Shown: positions 10,208 to 22,500, counted from the stretch's first letter. The stretch: DNA of 64,000 nt from Cheilinus undulatus (GCF_018320785.1 NC_054872.1:41404551-41468550), one strand, 5' to 3'. Made by a program: numbers and translations. The notes: generated by a model not told the origin, from the sequence alone.

Positions 10208-11672
10208 ACACTTTCTGGCCATTTTATTAGGTACTCTCTGCTCGTACTATGTTGAACCCCCTTTTGTCTTCAGAACTGCCTCTCTTCTTGGCACAGACTC
10301 AACAAGCTGCTGGAGACACTCCTCATGGATTTTGGTCCATATTGACAAGATGGCATCATGCAGATTTATTAGCTGCACATCCACAGTGTGAATATATTGT
10401 TCCACTACATCCCAAAGGTGCTCTATTGGATTAAGATCTGGAGACTGTGGAGGCTACTTAAGTATAGTGAAGTCATTATTATGATCAGGAAAACCAGTTT
10501 GAGATCATTTTAGCTTTGTGACATAGCATGTTATCCTTCTGAAAGTAGCTGTTAGAAGATGGGTACAATGTGACCTAAAAAGAATGGGCAAGGTCAGTGA
10601 GAACGCTGCTATATTTCTCCGCTTGAAAAATGCAAATATGAAGCAGCATACAAAAAAATACAAATCCTGAAGTTTTTGGCTACAGCTTTCTAAACAGCTT
10701 TATATTTTTTTCAAAAATTAAGTGGTTTTCCTCTTTTGAAGATAAAGGTTCTTCTACAAAGTACAGCAGCAGCACTATAGTAAACTTAAAGGCCGTTCTG
10801 CAGGCATTTTTGTTAACCTTTCCAGTACTACTCAATACAAAAATAACCACTGCCTTTTATGCTATTATGTAATAACACAGCTTGACATTGTTATTGCGGC
10901 TACGTTAATTGGTGCAGCATTAGTCAGCAACAATACTCAGGTAGGCTGTGGCATTAAAACAATGATCAGTTAGTACTAAGGGGCTAATAGTGTGCAAAGA
11001 AGATATCCCCACACCATTACACCACCAGCAGCCTAAACCATAGATATACAGCTGAGTGGATCCATGCTTTCATGTGGTTTATGCCAGATGCTGACCCTTC
11101 CATCTGAAGGTAACAACAGAAATCGAGACTCAGCAGACCAGGCATTGTTTTTCCAATCTTTTTTGTTAAGGTTTGGTGAGCTTGTGTAATTGTAGCCCAA
11201 AATCTTCATAAAATTCAATGTGCTGTACATCCAGAGATGCTCTTCTTTATACCTTGGTTGTAATGAGTGAGATCTGAGTTATTTCTACTTTTGGATCAGC
11301 TCAACCCAGTCAGTCCATTTTCTGCCCTCTGACATTAACAAGGTGTTGAGGCCCAGAGAACTGCTGCTCACCGAATACTTTCTCTTTCTGACCATTCTCT
11401 GCAAACCCTAGAGATGCTTGTGCACGAATCCCGGAAGATCATCAGTTTCTGAATTGCTAAGACCAGCCCTTCTGGCACCAACAACCATGGCACATTCAAA
11501 GTCCTTCAATCACCTTTCTTCACTATTTTGCTGCTCCATTAGAACTTCAGCACATCTACTTGACTATGTCTACTGTATATGCCTAAAGGTACTGGTTGCT
11601 GCCGTGTGGTTGGCTGATTTTATATTTGCATTTACAGGCAGTCTCACATAATAAAATGCCCAGAGAGTGCCA
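10208..11672 (-). mobile_element. Tc1/mariner element, decayed, with nested insertion
   Basis: The terminal repeats are ACTTTCTGGCCATTTTATTA at the left and its near-complement TAATAAAATGCCCAGAGAGT at the right. The transposase runs on the minus strand. Near 11510–11440 it reads DFECAMVVGARRAGLSNSET, the helix-turn-helix start of a Tc1-like transposase, and near 11230–11040 it reads NLNKKDWKNNAWSAESRFLL. Several stops and frame changes make it a pseudogene. A 325-bp block at 10598–10922 interrupts the otherwise continuous element. Confidence 0.85.
10598..10922. mobile_element. Insertion nested in the Tc1 copy, flanked by GTCAG
   Basis: The Tc1 sequence AAGGTCAG (ending 10597) is broken and resumes at GTCAGCAACAATACTCAGG (10923). 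GTCAG is present on both sides, as expected for a 5-bp target duplication. The insert has no coding frame of note and its family is unknown. Confidence 0.55.
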
Positions 11673-12245
11673 GTCAAATAATAAAACTAGAATATGTGTA
11701 GCTACAGTTTGGTTTACTGTAAATGACCTTTATAATTCACTAGAGTTAGTGCACATAGTTCAGATTTTAAACTGATGGATCTTTGTTTTCATTATCCAGG
11801 ATACCTTCCCTCTGCATTATTTAAGATAATATTATTCATAATCTGTGCAATGCTTTAAATGAGAAATCTCATCAATTTTTAAAAAAGCCATCATTTCATA
11901 ACTACCAACCATCTTCCATCAACACATTTAAGCTTCAGCAGCCTGTCAGACAAACAGTTGGGATCTGAATCCCAGATGCACTCATCAAGTATAAAGACAG
12001 GAGCAGGCATGACAGACTGTGATGCAACTCACCAGACAAGCCAGGTAGTGAACAATGTGTTAGCAGTCAGCTTTCTTCCTGTCCCTGTTTTTCTGCTCGT
12101 CTCTCCTTCCCTCGCTCTCAGCCCTCACAACATTCCAGGCGGGCAGCAGCCAACAAGGTGTGCCTGTTGTGCAATCTAAAGGTTTTATTTCTCCATTAGG
12201 GCGACTCACTTGCTTCTAGCCTGGAAAAAAGAGAGCAATGACAAA
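11673..12245. other. Intergenic, nothing recognised
   Basis: Mixed AT-rich sequence with no convincing gene, RNA or repeat boundary. Confidence 0.4.
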
Positions 12246-12279
12246 GAAGAATATATGAAAACAAATATACCATAGGAGG

Positions 12280-13310
12280 GTTTCAGATGTGTTTCCACCA
12301 AGCTGCTGGGTTGGTTTATTACTTCATGCAGCATTGTATAATAACCCTTGGTGTCTTTCCACTGACAGGTCTGGTATTGTTCAGTACTTTTTGGTATAGT
12401 TTGGTATGGTTGGTGCATTTCCATCAAGTCGTCTAGTTTGGTTCAGTTTAATATGGTAAACGCTTGATGCTTTTCCACTACATGTTCTAGTTTGGTTAAG
12501 TACTTTTTGTTACTGTAAACCCTTGGTGCATTTCCATAGAGGGCTCTGGTTTGGTTTAGTACTTTATGGTATACTTAGTTTCAGTCACAAACTGCAAGTT
12601 CACGCAGGAATAGTATGTCAACAGTGGACCTTTTGTGCTTAATTTATCATCCTTTCCGGTATAAGTCCATGATATTATTGCTTCCGCCATTGGTTGAGTA
12701 CATTAGGAAGTTCAAAGGTTAATATTTGCTCAAAGGATCTGTGGTTTTATGTAAAATTCTTTGGCTAAATGTCCTCAAAAGTTACTTTTCCTGGTAACTA
12801 GTGATGATTTGGGACTGGGAGTCCTTGCATTGTGTTTTATTTTGAAAGAACCGGATATTCTACGGTCGTGACTTCTTATTTTGGAGCCTTCTGCTCGACG
12901 GGTATTGACGTGGTTTGGCAGCAAAGCGAAGCAGAATAGAGCAGATTGGCGCTGCCGGTCTTGAGCACTGGCTGTTGAAATGCTCTGATAGACTAGAGAG
13001 GGAGCGATTTACTCCGCAGTAAGATTCACCGATGGTTGCAGCATGTGGAAATTGGAGGTTAGTGGTTTTCTGGTTTATTTCAGTTCTTTTTGATACAATA
13101 AAGCCTTTGTGTGTTTCCATTGAGGGGTCTGGTTTGATTCAGTACTTCTCAGATACGTTTTGGTACGGTAATTCGGTGCGTTATTGTGGAGGGGTCTGGT
13201 CTGGTTTGGGACTTTTGGATACATTATAGTGGGGTAAATCTCGGTATGTGTCCACCAAGCAATCTGGTTTTGGTCAGTACTTTTTTGTACCACTTGGTTT
13301 GGTAAACCAT
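12280..13310. repeat. Degenerate minisatellite, unit about 55–70 bp, split by about 470 bp
   Basis: At least eight related units start near 12280, 12350, 12412, 12466, 12525, 13103, 13172 and 13240. Each carries a GTGCATTTCCAT-like start, then TCTGGTTTGGTTCAGTACTT and a GGTATGGTAAACC-like end. The intervening 12590–13100 is not made of units and is richer in CpG. The pattern resembles known fish MITEs with a repetitive interior, but no terminal repeats were fixed. Confidence 0.7.
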
Positions 13311-13449
13311 GAACTTCCTTGTGTACCACAGCCAACCATACCCTTACTTGGATGGCAGGGGTATAAGCTTTATGGCAAAGCCCCAACATAATAGAGTGAC
13401 ATCATATCATAAGAAGTGCTATTCTTTTGACCGATCAATGACCTGCAGT

Positions 13450-16400
13450 ACACCAACCTCTACCCTTTAGGGTTCAATATATATGCTTGGTACCTCAACA
13501 GAAGGGTGCCGAAAAAGTAGTGCAACAAGGATTGGTTATTTTGGTAACTTTCCCACCTTATATAGCGGAAAAAAACAAATAACTGCAGACAGTTCTGACA
13601 TGAACTGCACCAGATCATTTAGGGCAAATGCACCATAATCTCACAGTCTAATCTATAAACCTGCTAAAATTTGGAAAAGCAAGTAGAATTTCTTGCCCAT
13701 GCATCTCAATACTCACAAAGCTCGTGTCTTCATCTATTTTTGATAATGTGACTTATCAAGAGGGAAAACTGTATGATTTAACCACTGGGACCAGTGGAGA
13801 ACATATCTTTCATACAAACCAACACAGTCACCTGCTTGAGCATTCAGGAGCTATTGTCCTAAAGCTGCTCTCACTGCGTTATCTCTTTTATCCAAGAGAT
13901 CAATGTAGATGTGCTTTAATCATTAATAAAACACTTTTACTGTGTCTTGGTAAAAGCGAGTCTGGCTGGCTTTGGAACACTTCTGGTCTTTCTCAGTGCA
14001 GTTTCATAAAAGTTTAATACTATCTTTACCTCTTCATGCAACACAAACAATAAAGGCAAATAATGGTTGCTATGCAAGTCTTTGTTTTGCTTACCATGCA
14101 AATTACTCTCAACATGATCACAGCAGCCAGTAGTCTTATGTAAATTCATTTCATAATTTTACATGAAGTCTAGGAAATGTAGAGTAAATATTGACGGGTG
14201 ACACAATGCGTTATCAGTGATGTGTTCTCGGGTGGGTCTAAACACAATTAAACACAGCACAGGGAGGATCAGAGGCTTGTCTAATTACTTCAGCCAGTAG
14301 TCAGAGGAAGTCATAATCCCAGGGGGCGATCGAGAAAAAATGTTCATGGGAGAGAAGACTGACATGCAGGACAGTAATCCTTAACCTCTGGGGTATTTTA
14401 AAATCCTTATGTGAGGTATTGCTGCAGGGGAAGATCACACTTCAGGAGCCACACCTGTACAAAGATCACTGCACACATTAAGTTGGTTAAATTTGATTGA
14501 TTGGGCTCTGAGACTTAGTCTGACAAGACCCACACCATTTATGACTTGGATCTAAGAAATAAATCCACTGGAAATACTCTGATACAACACAAGTCCTGAC
14601 AGAAATGTGTTAACACCTAGACCCCCCTTTCACTCCATCTTTTCAATAAAGCATGCAAAAAATGTGTCTCCTCTTAGTCATTTTATTTCTAACCTAAACA
14701 TTGGGCTGTTTGTAACCATATGACCCATTATGTCCCTGTATATTACATTTTAGATTTTACCTCTATTTGTATCAGTACCAAATTGTCTTAACTCAGAGTC
14801 ATAGGCATTGAGGATATATGGATGCATTGGTTTGACAACGATATTGGCCGATACCGGCTCTGTTGACAAACAAACAGATATCAGTTACTAATGTTTATCC
14901 ATTGTGTCCAATCAGTGTAATACTAGCATCTGGTATACCTGACTTTGGAATCAAATAACAGATTTTGTACTAGGCAAAAGAAGTTACCTGTTGGACAGGA
15001 TCTAATCCAACACATGTTGCATACAGTCAGTACATGTGTCACTCAGCAGCCAAGGTCAAGCTCGACGCCATTTCTTTTGTTGGGTCCTTTTGACCTCAGG
15101 TGATATCAACCCAAACCCACCGTGGCAGTTTTCAATTCCTTTAGGCTGTGCTTATTTGTCACTTACTCTGCCCTAGAATTGTGGACTTAGTTAATTTTTA
15201 AACAGATTATTTTCCCATGTCCCCGGTAATATGCAAGGACATCCAGAGCCCAACAGGGATTGTGTCAATCCTCCTTCCAGCCCAGTGGTGCCCACAGGTG
15301 GGCTAACTCACCATTACACACCTTACTTCAGCCTCAATTTCTGGCCCAAGTATGCCTTAAATTCATGCACAGTACTATACATTTTTCACTCATATTAACA
15401 TATCATTGTGGGGCTGTAAATGTAGGTCTGCAAAATGTACATTAGGATAATTATTCAATAGGTTGTGTTGTCTTTACCCCCTGTATATATGTCTGTTTGT
15501 TTTTAGTAGTATGTATTTAAGCAAATCTCATTTATTAAACCATTTAATTCCTCTGTTACTATTTCTACAGTTACCTCTTTTGTTGTTGTTTTCTTTCTTT
15601 GATATTATCAGTGCACTGATCAGTGCCAGTACCAGGTCTAAGAACTCATACTAATAAAACACGACAGATATTGTACTGTGTATCATTTTACAGCATCATG
15701 CTTGCCTCTTTTTATGTGAATACAAGGGTCAAGTTGAAGCCATGTCTGCAGTCTGGTGAAACTTTAACACAATTGAGGATGCCAAAAGCAGAGCACGCTT
15801 TAAATTATGCATAGCTAAAATTTCAGAAGAGGGTGTGTAACATCTGATGAAAAACAAAACTAATTTTCAATCTTAAGAACTGTAAAGATATTATTGAGTA
15901 TTCCTATTTGTACTCGGTATTAGAGAGTACTTAAATCTAAGTATTTGTAGTTGGCCTGGAAAGGGTGTTATCGATGCATTTCTACCTGATATTTTTATTC
16001 ATTTGATTTATTTCCTCCTTTTATATTCCTTTAGGTGTCTGCAGTTGATAGGGGATACATGATATTCTATGTCTGTATACTCATTCTCAAATGGGTGTTT
16101 GTGTTTAACTTTTGGAACAAAGAATTTTAAAAAAGTATGAAAAATACAACATCAAATTTCTTCTTACATGTTCTTGCAGCAATACATTATTCCAGCAGTA
16201 AAAATATGTGAAACTGTTGCTCAAAAGCCTTTCATGTGGTACATTTTTAACATTTTAACTGTAGAACTGAAGTACTTTGCACTACATCTTACATTATATA
16301 TGAGTGCTTTCTACTCCAATTGAAACGCACAGATTTATATTACCATTTTGTCTGTCTTGATACATCGCCAATATGCACAGATGTATACTTAAAGAGAGAA

Positions 16401-16680
16401 TCATTCTTTGTTGCCATACTGGCCATAAAAAAATCATAAAATGTCTCCTATGAAAGAGATTTGGAATAAACACAATCTTCTTTTCATCTAAAACCCACTT
16501 TTAGATTCTACTAATGTGAGCTCGTTTGTAAGCCATGCTAATCAAATTAAATGTTCTAAGTGTTTTAAGCTGATTTCCACAGCTACGGTCTTTTTAAAGA
16601 ATGAATACAATGCTTTTTGGAATCCTGATATTTTGATTGCTGAGCCGCAGTAGAGGAAATGCATCAAAACAGAAGAAATT
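13450..16680. other. Gene-poor interval, no confident gene
   Basis: AT-rich sequence with several short chance frames. 14815–14900 contains TTGGCCGATACCGG-type sequence found in dispersed fish MITEs, with similar sequence at 24365–24480. 14200–14440 is less AT-rich and could be a conserved noncoding stretch; this needs comparison with another fish. Confidence 0.4.
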
Positions 16681-16684
16681 CAAA

Positions 16685-17105
16685 CCATTAAAGGGGACAT
16701 ATTTTACCCTTTTAAAACAACTTTATATTGGTCTCAGAAGGGATTCGAACCATTAATCTCCCAGACCGCAGTCAGCAGGGAACTTTCTTCCAACCAAACC
16801 TAGGGGGTGCTTACTCCCCATATGACATCATGAGAGGAAACTCTAAGAATGGCTTGTTTCAGCACACATTTTCTGAAAGGTGGAGAAAGAGAGGGTGGAA
16901 GGGAATGGATTTTTCTGGTATTTGAGGGGATTGTGGACAAGCCAGAGGCAAATATTTTTGTTAGAGAACCCTGAAAAGGGGTTTTTTGCACAATGTGTTC
17001 CCTATAAGAATGTAAATTAGGGAAATAAATTAACAAAAATACAGCCAAACTCTTTCTCAAAACTGAATTTTGCAAAATAAGAGATGTTTATCCTCATCAT
17101 TTACA
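16685..17105 (-). repeat. MITE-like block with an antisense tRNA-like B box
   Basis: The block begins TTAAAGGGGACATATTTTAC and ends near GCAAAATAAGAGATGTTTAT, resembling the ends of a TTAA-targeted miniature element. On the minus strand at 16740–16752 the sequence GGTTCGAATCCC is an exact Pol III B box. This suggests a tRNA-derived SINE or tRNA relic inside. A complete cloverleaf could not be drawn. Confidence 0.4.
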
Positions 17106-17519
17106 CTAAAAGTCTCTTAAAATGACTATTTTTACAACTGTTGTGGACAAGAGGAAACAAAATAGCAACTACTAACGTCTATGGTGTTCATAGTGGCATT
17201 TCAGTAGCTGTGCGATAAACTATAAATTTATTGAAAGATTCCAACGATATATACAATATAATCAAGTAAACACATCAATCAAAACATATGAATCAGTAAA
17301 ACTATGCTCACTTATAAAACTGAGAGGAAAACCAACTTTAAAAACTACAGCCTTATAACACATCAACAGATTGAATTAAAGCCTCTAAACAGTCTAAAAT
17401 CTTCATGAAAGAAAGACTGTCTGACTTGGCTGCTCTATATCTAGCAAGGCACAATGTTGGAAGATGTATTCTGATATTTAACTTTGATGAAAGTTGATCA
17501 TTAAAAACTTTTGTCACCA

Positions 17520-18412
17520 AATACACAGACATGGCTTGTCCCCTGAAAAACCCAATAAATGGGCCATCCCCAGTAATGATTTATTGATGATGTTGATGAA
17601 TGTGTGCTTGACTAGCATCATGGGAGCTACCATCCTGGCTAACAGTTCCCTCAATTTGGAGCTGAAAAGTGAGTCAAGCTGTTATTGGGTTATAATGTTA
17701 AAATGATTAATTCATGCCAATTTTTAAGCCATTTCCCTACTTTTCTACCTTTTTAACCACTTCTTTTTGCCACTTTTAACCAATTTTTGCCCTTGATTTC
17801 CACTTTTTTTGTCACTTACCATTTTTTTTGCTACTTATTTTTGCCACTTCTAACCCATCTTTCTTGTTTTATAACCCTATTTTACCACTTTTAACCCATT
17901 TTTGCTGCCGTTTGCCCACTTTGCCACTTGTTTAACCACTTTAAGTTCATTTCTTGCCACTTTTTTAGCTACTTTTCTACTTTTACTTTAATTCTATCCC
18001 TTTCTGCCAATTTTTGTCACTTAAAACAAATTTTTGGCCACTTTATGAATCTTTTTTTGGCACCTTTTGCCCAATTTAGCTACTTCGCTTTTGCCACTTT
18101 TCAAAAGTAATTTTTGTCTCTTTTTCACAATTATTCAGTTCCTCTCCATTAAAGTTGTCTAAGTTTCTTCTACTTTATTTTCTGGCATCCTGATGTTTGT
18201 GCACATTATGGCCTAGCTATAAAGTTGACATTATCTTCCTTATCTTGAATTTCCAGTGGAATTAATAAAGTATCTATCTATCTAAAAATAAAATATGGTT
18301 ATCAGAGTTCAATTTAACAACAGATCATGATTTTGCTGACCCCAGTGGACCCACAGTTTGGTGGGGCCCCAGAAAGCCCTCTCCTTTATCCCTTCTTAAG
18401 GATGGCCTTGCC
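17520..18412. repeat. Composite dispersed repeat, copy 2 (expanded form)
   Basis: The blocks match 3175–3612. However, 17720–18110 is expanded into a degenerate array of roughly 20–24-bp units close to TTTTTGCCACTTTTAACCCA. At 18190–18285 a LINE-like 3' end with AATAAAGTATCTATCTATCT is embedded. The closing blocks (ATTTTGCTGACCCCAGTGGA, GGGGCCCCAGAAAGC, CTTCTTAAGGATGGCC) match copy 1 closely. Confidence 0.7.
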
Positions 18413-18870
18413 AAGAACTAAAGTGTGAGCACCAAAATGTAGTGAAAGTACCAAAAGTTTTAGCCATAATAAAGCTCAATTTAGTAAATTTTTGAAAGAA
18501 TATTATAGTAAAGGATTACAAAAATGTATCTGTTTATCTATTGATCAATTCATGTTTCAATCTGAGCTCATTCTAAAACCTTTATTCACAACTAATAGCA
18601 ACAATAAGTCATACTGCACTTTCTATTAATAAATTAGAAGTATTTACTGGTTATTGTATTGCTATCTTTGATTGGAAAAGTGATTTATCACGACAATTAA
18701 CATAAAAGTGTAATATAATACCCTTATAGAAATTTGATGGTAGTGTTTAAAGGTATACAGTAGAAGACAAAAATAGTCACATAGAGTACAGTTACCTCAG
18801 CTGCATCATCCCATTGTCCACAGTCTGTTTTCCTCCTGGATGATGCTGCAGCTCTCACACTGCCTCTCTC

Positions 18871-18885
18871 TGGCGCCCCCTGTCG
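18871..18885 (-). promoter_or_regulatory. CTCF-like motif 1
   Basis: On the minus strand the sequence is CGACAGGGGGCGCCA, close to the CTCF core (CCASYAGRKGGCRS). It is one of three same-orientation motifs within 520 bp. Confidence 0.45.
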
Positions 18886-18940
18886 TCCCTGTTGAACACA
18901 AACATACGTCAAGCCATTCACAAGCACAGAGAAGCTACTA

Positions 18941-18955
18941 AGCGCCCTCTACCGG
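18941..18955 (-). promoter_or_regulatory. CTCF-like motif 2
   Basis: On the minus strand the sequence is CCGGTAGAGGGCGCT, a good match to the CTCF core with the same orientation as its neighbours. Confidence 0.45.
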
Positions 18956-19366
18956 GTTAAACCTCGAATGACACCTGGTGGGTGATGATAACTGTAACCA
19001 GAGGGTCACAGAGTTCATGAATCGGTTTACCAGCCTCTCTGTCTGTCTTCATAACTCAACAACCGCAAACACAACATACACCGTTTACAGCTCTGTTACA
19101 CAGCGACACTCAACAGTCCTACCTTCTGTCTTTGCACAGGAATGGAGCTTTTCTGCACTCGGTTAAAACATGTCCCTGTTTTCCACGGCCGCCATTGACC
19201 TTTCTAAATGTCGGCAGTCCAGTTAATCATGATGTTATCCACTGGGTCGCTTTTTATTTTATGGAGGGAAAAAGTCGTGGAGGGGGAACCCCGACGAGCC
19301 AGCAGCCACCTGCAAATCAACACACTTGATTAGGCTGCCAGTCTCTGCTAATTACAATGCAGCCTA

Positions 19367-19383
19367 CCAGCGCCACCTGGCGG
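19367..19383 (-). promoter_or_regulatory. CTCF-like motif 3
   Basis: On the minus strand the sequence is CCGCCAGGTGGCGCTGG, a strong match to the CTCF core. It lies in a locally CpG-richer stretch (18930–19400) that also holds GGCCGCCATTG, a YY1-like motif, at about 19188. Confidence 0.5.
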
Positions 19384-19805
19384 ACATAATTAACGCTTTT
19401 ACTGGGATTATTTTTAGCTGGTGAGGATTCCCCAGGGGTGCAAAGTAACAGACAGCATTTACTCACATTACAGTCATTGAGTAGCCTTTTTGTGTGCTTT
19501 TTGAGTAGTTTTTAAAATCAGCTATTTTACTTTTACACACATTTTCAGAGGAATATTACTACGTTTTCCATAGCATCTGTTTCTGAGTACAAAAAAAAGA
19601 GAGTTGTGATCTTTTTGTGTGCAACACTAACTTGCCTATTGTTTGGCTTACACTAACACATGACAGTGAGTAGAACACAGCAAGAGAATGGATCCACATC
19701 ATGTCAAAAATTTGCTGTTAAACTGAACTAAATTCATTTTAATCATCAGGGACAGTGCATGCAGCTTAATATAGTCCCAGTACAGAAGATAAAGCAGATG
19801 TACTG

Positions 19806-19910
19806 GCCAAAATTATAGCCATTGTTAGGCCTTTTAGCAAGCATCTTGTGGTTAGGCTGTTCTCCATGTACACAAGCAGCCTGGTTTCAAATCCAAGTGC
19901 AACAGTATGT
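19806..19910 (+). repeat. tRNA-derived SINE fragment (A)
   Basis: Contains TGGTTAGGCTGTTCTCCATG, then AAGCAGCCTGGTTTCAAATC. This matches the head of the SINE seen complete at 51084–51245. The B box is decayed (GGTTTCAAATCC). Confidence 0.5.
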
Positions 19911-19973
19911 AGTCAAAACAGCACAGTGTTTTACAGTTTAGTGATATAATAAATACACATGCAACAGGGCATA

Positions 19974-20130
19974 AGGGTGGCACAGTGGGTGGGGCAGGCG
20001 CCTATAAGCAGAGGCTTTTGTCTCAATGGACTGGTTGTGGGATCAATATCCAGTCTTGGTGCATGTCTTCCCCCATTCATATTTCCTGTCTCTCTCCAGC
20101 TGTCCTATCAAATAAAGGAAAAAAATATGC
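19974..20130 (+). repeat. tRNA-derived SINE (B)
   Basis: TGGCACAGTGG fits the Pol III A-box consensus. A degraded B-box region (GGGATCAATATCC) follows. The body CATGTCTTCCCCCATTC..CCTGTCTCTCTCCAGCTGTC and the tail CCTATCAAATAAAGG are typical of percomorph SINEs. Confidence 0.65.
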
Positions 20131-20435
20131 AACAATAAAACAAAACATAAATTTTATAACCCAGTACAAATTTTCAGGTGTGTTGCACTTCGTAAAGCAC
20201 TTTCTTTGGTTCCCAAACATAGTTCTGCCAGGAGGAAAAAAAAAATATTTTTTCAATACTCACTGTACACATACATAGCATCTCCCACAGAATGACATTG
20301 TACTTGGGTGGTGTGATGACCATCACATCACCTCTATTTGTAAGTTTAATTTAGTGTTACCTCTCTTAACAGTATTCATCAACATGTCAAAAAGACACCA
20401 AATTAAAATCACTCACATTTCGAAATGTTTCAGTT

Positions 20436-20469
20436 GCTCACCTGCTTTGTATAATCAAAGCAGGTGAGC
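20436..20469. other. Perfect 14-bp inverted repeat with 6-base loop
   Basis: GCTCACCTGCTTTG (20436–20449), loop TATAAT, then CAAAGCAGGTGAGC (20456–20469). The stem is exact over 14 bp. No flanking coding sequence explains it. Possibilities include the core of a palindromic miniature element, a regulatory RNA hairpin or a bound palindrome (CACCTG E-boxes are in the arms). Confidence 0.8.
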
Positions 20470-20479
20470 TGCATTTGTG

Positions 20480-22500
20480 AAGGCTTATTTTTGAGGTATC
20501 GTACCCAGTGCAGGAGTAAAGGATGATATCGGCAACAACAAGCTGCAGGAAAATGTCAAAGCAATGGCACATGAAGCTTAAAATTTAGCAAAAGACATAG
20601 CACCTCAATTGGTGCATGCATGGGAGGGAGGGTACTAATAGATGTCTCTCTTGCACATGCAGTAGTGGTGGAAGTTCCAGTTCTTTGTAGTGATTCAGGT
20701 CATTTGGCTCAGCTCAGCAAGAAGAGATGACTCCTTCAGCTCCTAAACGGCTCTTCATTTGGATGCCTGTCTTGCTTCATTTGACCTGCTAAATTTAACA
20801 ACGACATATCATATGATTGATATATGTACAGGTATTTTACTCCAATTCTGCTTGATTTTTCCCACTGTCTCCCACAAATACACTGTGAATCAGAAGAAAT
20901 CTGCTCACTGTCTGGGCTGTATGACTAAACCTAATATAAAACAATGTTACACGGTCAAATTTGTGTCCCTAATGTATGGTAAGCCTTTGGTAGAGCACTG
21001 TGGAGAAAAGATCATACCAATCACATAACACACAGACACAGACAAAATATATATAAATAATAATAATGACGTAAAACAACTCTCAAATGGGATCCGGATC
21101 TTATCGTTCAAAATTGAGTCAGCTCTTTGATCCGACTTGTTCACAAATGGCCCATCATTAACACACAGATGGTGATTAAATATGAATTAAAGAAGGAAAG
21201 AACAGTCAGCAAATATACTTGGGCAGCTTTAAATATACCTTAAAATATAATGGAAAATCACTATAGATATCAATACTTATAAAGGTAGGATGTGACAAAA
21301 AGAAGTATTTTGTCTGGATCTTTAACACCCATCAGTGTGGAGGAGAAGCCAAGGGCTTTGTGAAGATACAAAGATAAAAGTAACTCAGGTGTTGGTTGCT
21401 TACTTTTAACTTTTGCCTGAATAGATCTATAAACCAGCAATTTTACTTTTACTTAAGTACATTTAAATCAAAGTATCTGAACTTTTACTTAAGTTTCCAT
21501 CTACTCTTTCCACCCATGGGATTTCCATCCAAGAAATGTATGATTCGAGGGGGGAAAATGGAAATAAAAAATCAGAGCATGTGTAATCTCAGCGCCTCAG
21601 GATTTCCAACAAATTCGTCACAGATCATGATTTATTTTTTGGTTGTATCTTTTAGGCAGCGCTTGACAATTCAGATACCTGCTATCAGAATCAATGCATG
21701 TGGATCTCAGTGCCTTGGAGTAAACATAGCAGCTGTGTTCATTTTACTTGGGACCCCCTTGAGAGCCCTCAGGGGCTCCTGTGACTCCATGGACCCCACC
21801 TTTTTTTCTGCAAGGACTGATACACTGACCTGAGCCGCAGTTTCACATGAATTGATAATTTAATTAAACTGGCAGCCAGAATTGCGTACAACCATTCCTC
21901 AAGGCAACTGTACCAGCATGACTGCCACTATCAAGCTGTACAGATGGCTCGGTTGAATAGTGCAGTCACTTTAATTCCCTGTGATCCCAAACTCATTCTA
22001 TAACACAAATTTAAAAAATAACAATAATTAAAAGAACTGAAGGGTGCTGCTGGAGATATCTTAGAGCTCTTCCTGGGCATGCTTATCATTATGTAACAGC
22101 TGAACATGAATTTTACATGACCTATGCTGCTGAGCTGTAAATGTTTTGTGTACATTCATAATGTTCATAAATGATGGAGCAAGGCTGAGGGTCATTTGAA
22201 GGCATCATGATCTTGGAGAAAATATGGGCCAGGAAAGTAACCCCACCCACTGTGATTGTGCCTACTGTGGCACTAAAACTGCACCTTCAGGGCAGGATTA
22301 GTTTGTCATGTGCAACTCAGAAATGTTTTATAATCCAACTCACAAAGATACACATATTTTTTCATGCTTTGGTACAAAACTGCCCCCTCAAATGTCCTGT
22401 TAGGACCACCAAACTCACAGAAAGTACTGAGAAATACAGGTGTAGCTTTGTGGGCGTACTGGCCTGCAAAAATAGACCACAAAAGTGAGAATATTTCAAA
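20480..22500. other. Gene-poor interval, nothing recognised
   Basis: AT-rich DNA with chance frames only, including one of about 145 codons at 21396–21833 that shows no recognisable protein features. Confidence 0.4.

Noticed and set aside
16740-16815. Possible tRNA gene on the minus strand
   Set aside because: Only the B box is convincing; acceptor and D arms could not be paired, so I call it a SINE/tRNA relic.
21396-21833. 145-codon plus-strand frame
   Set aside because: Composition is that of random AT-rich DNA; no homologue pattern, splice context or promoter recognised.
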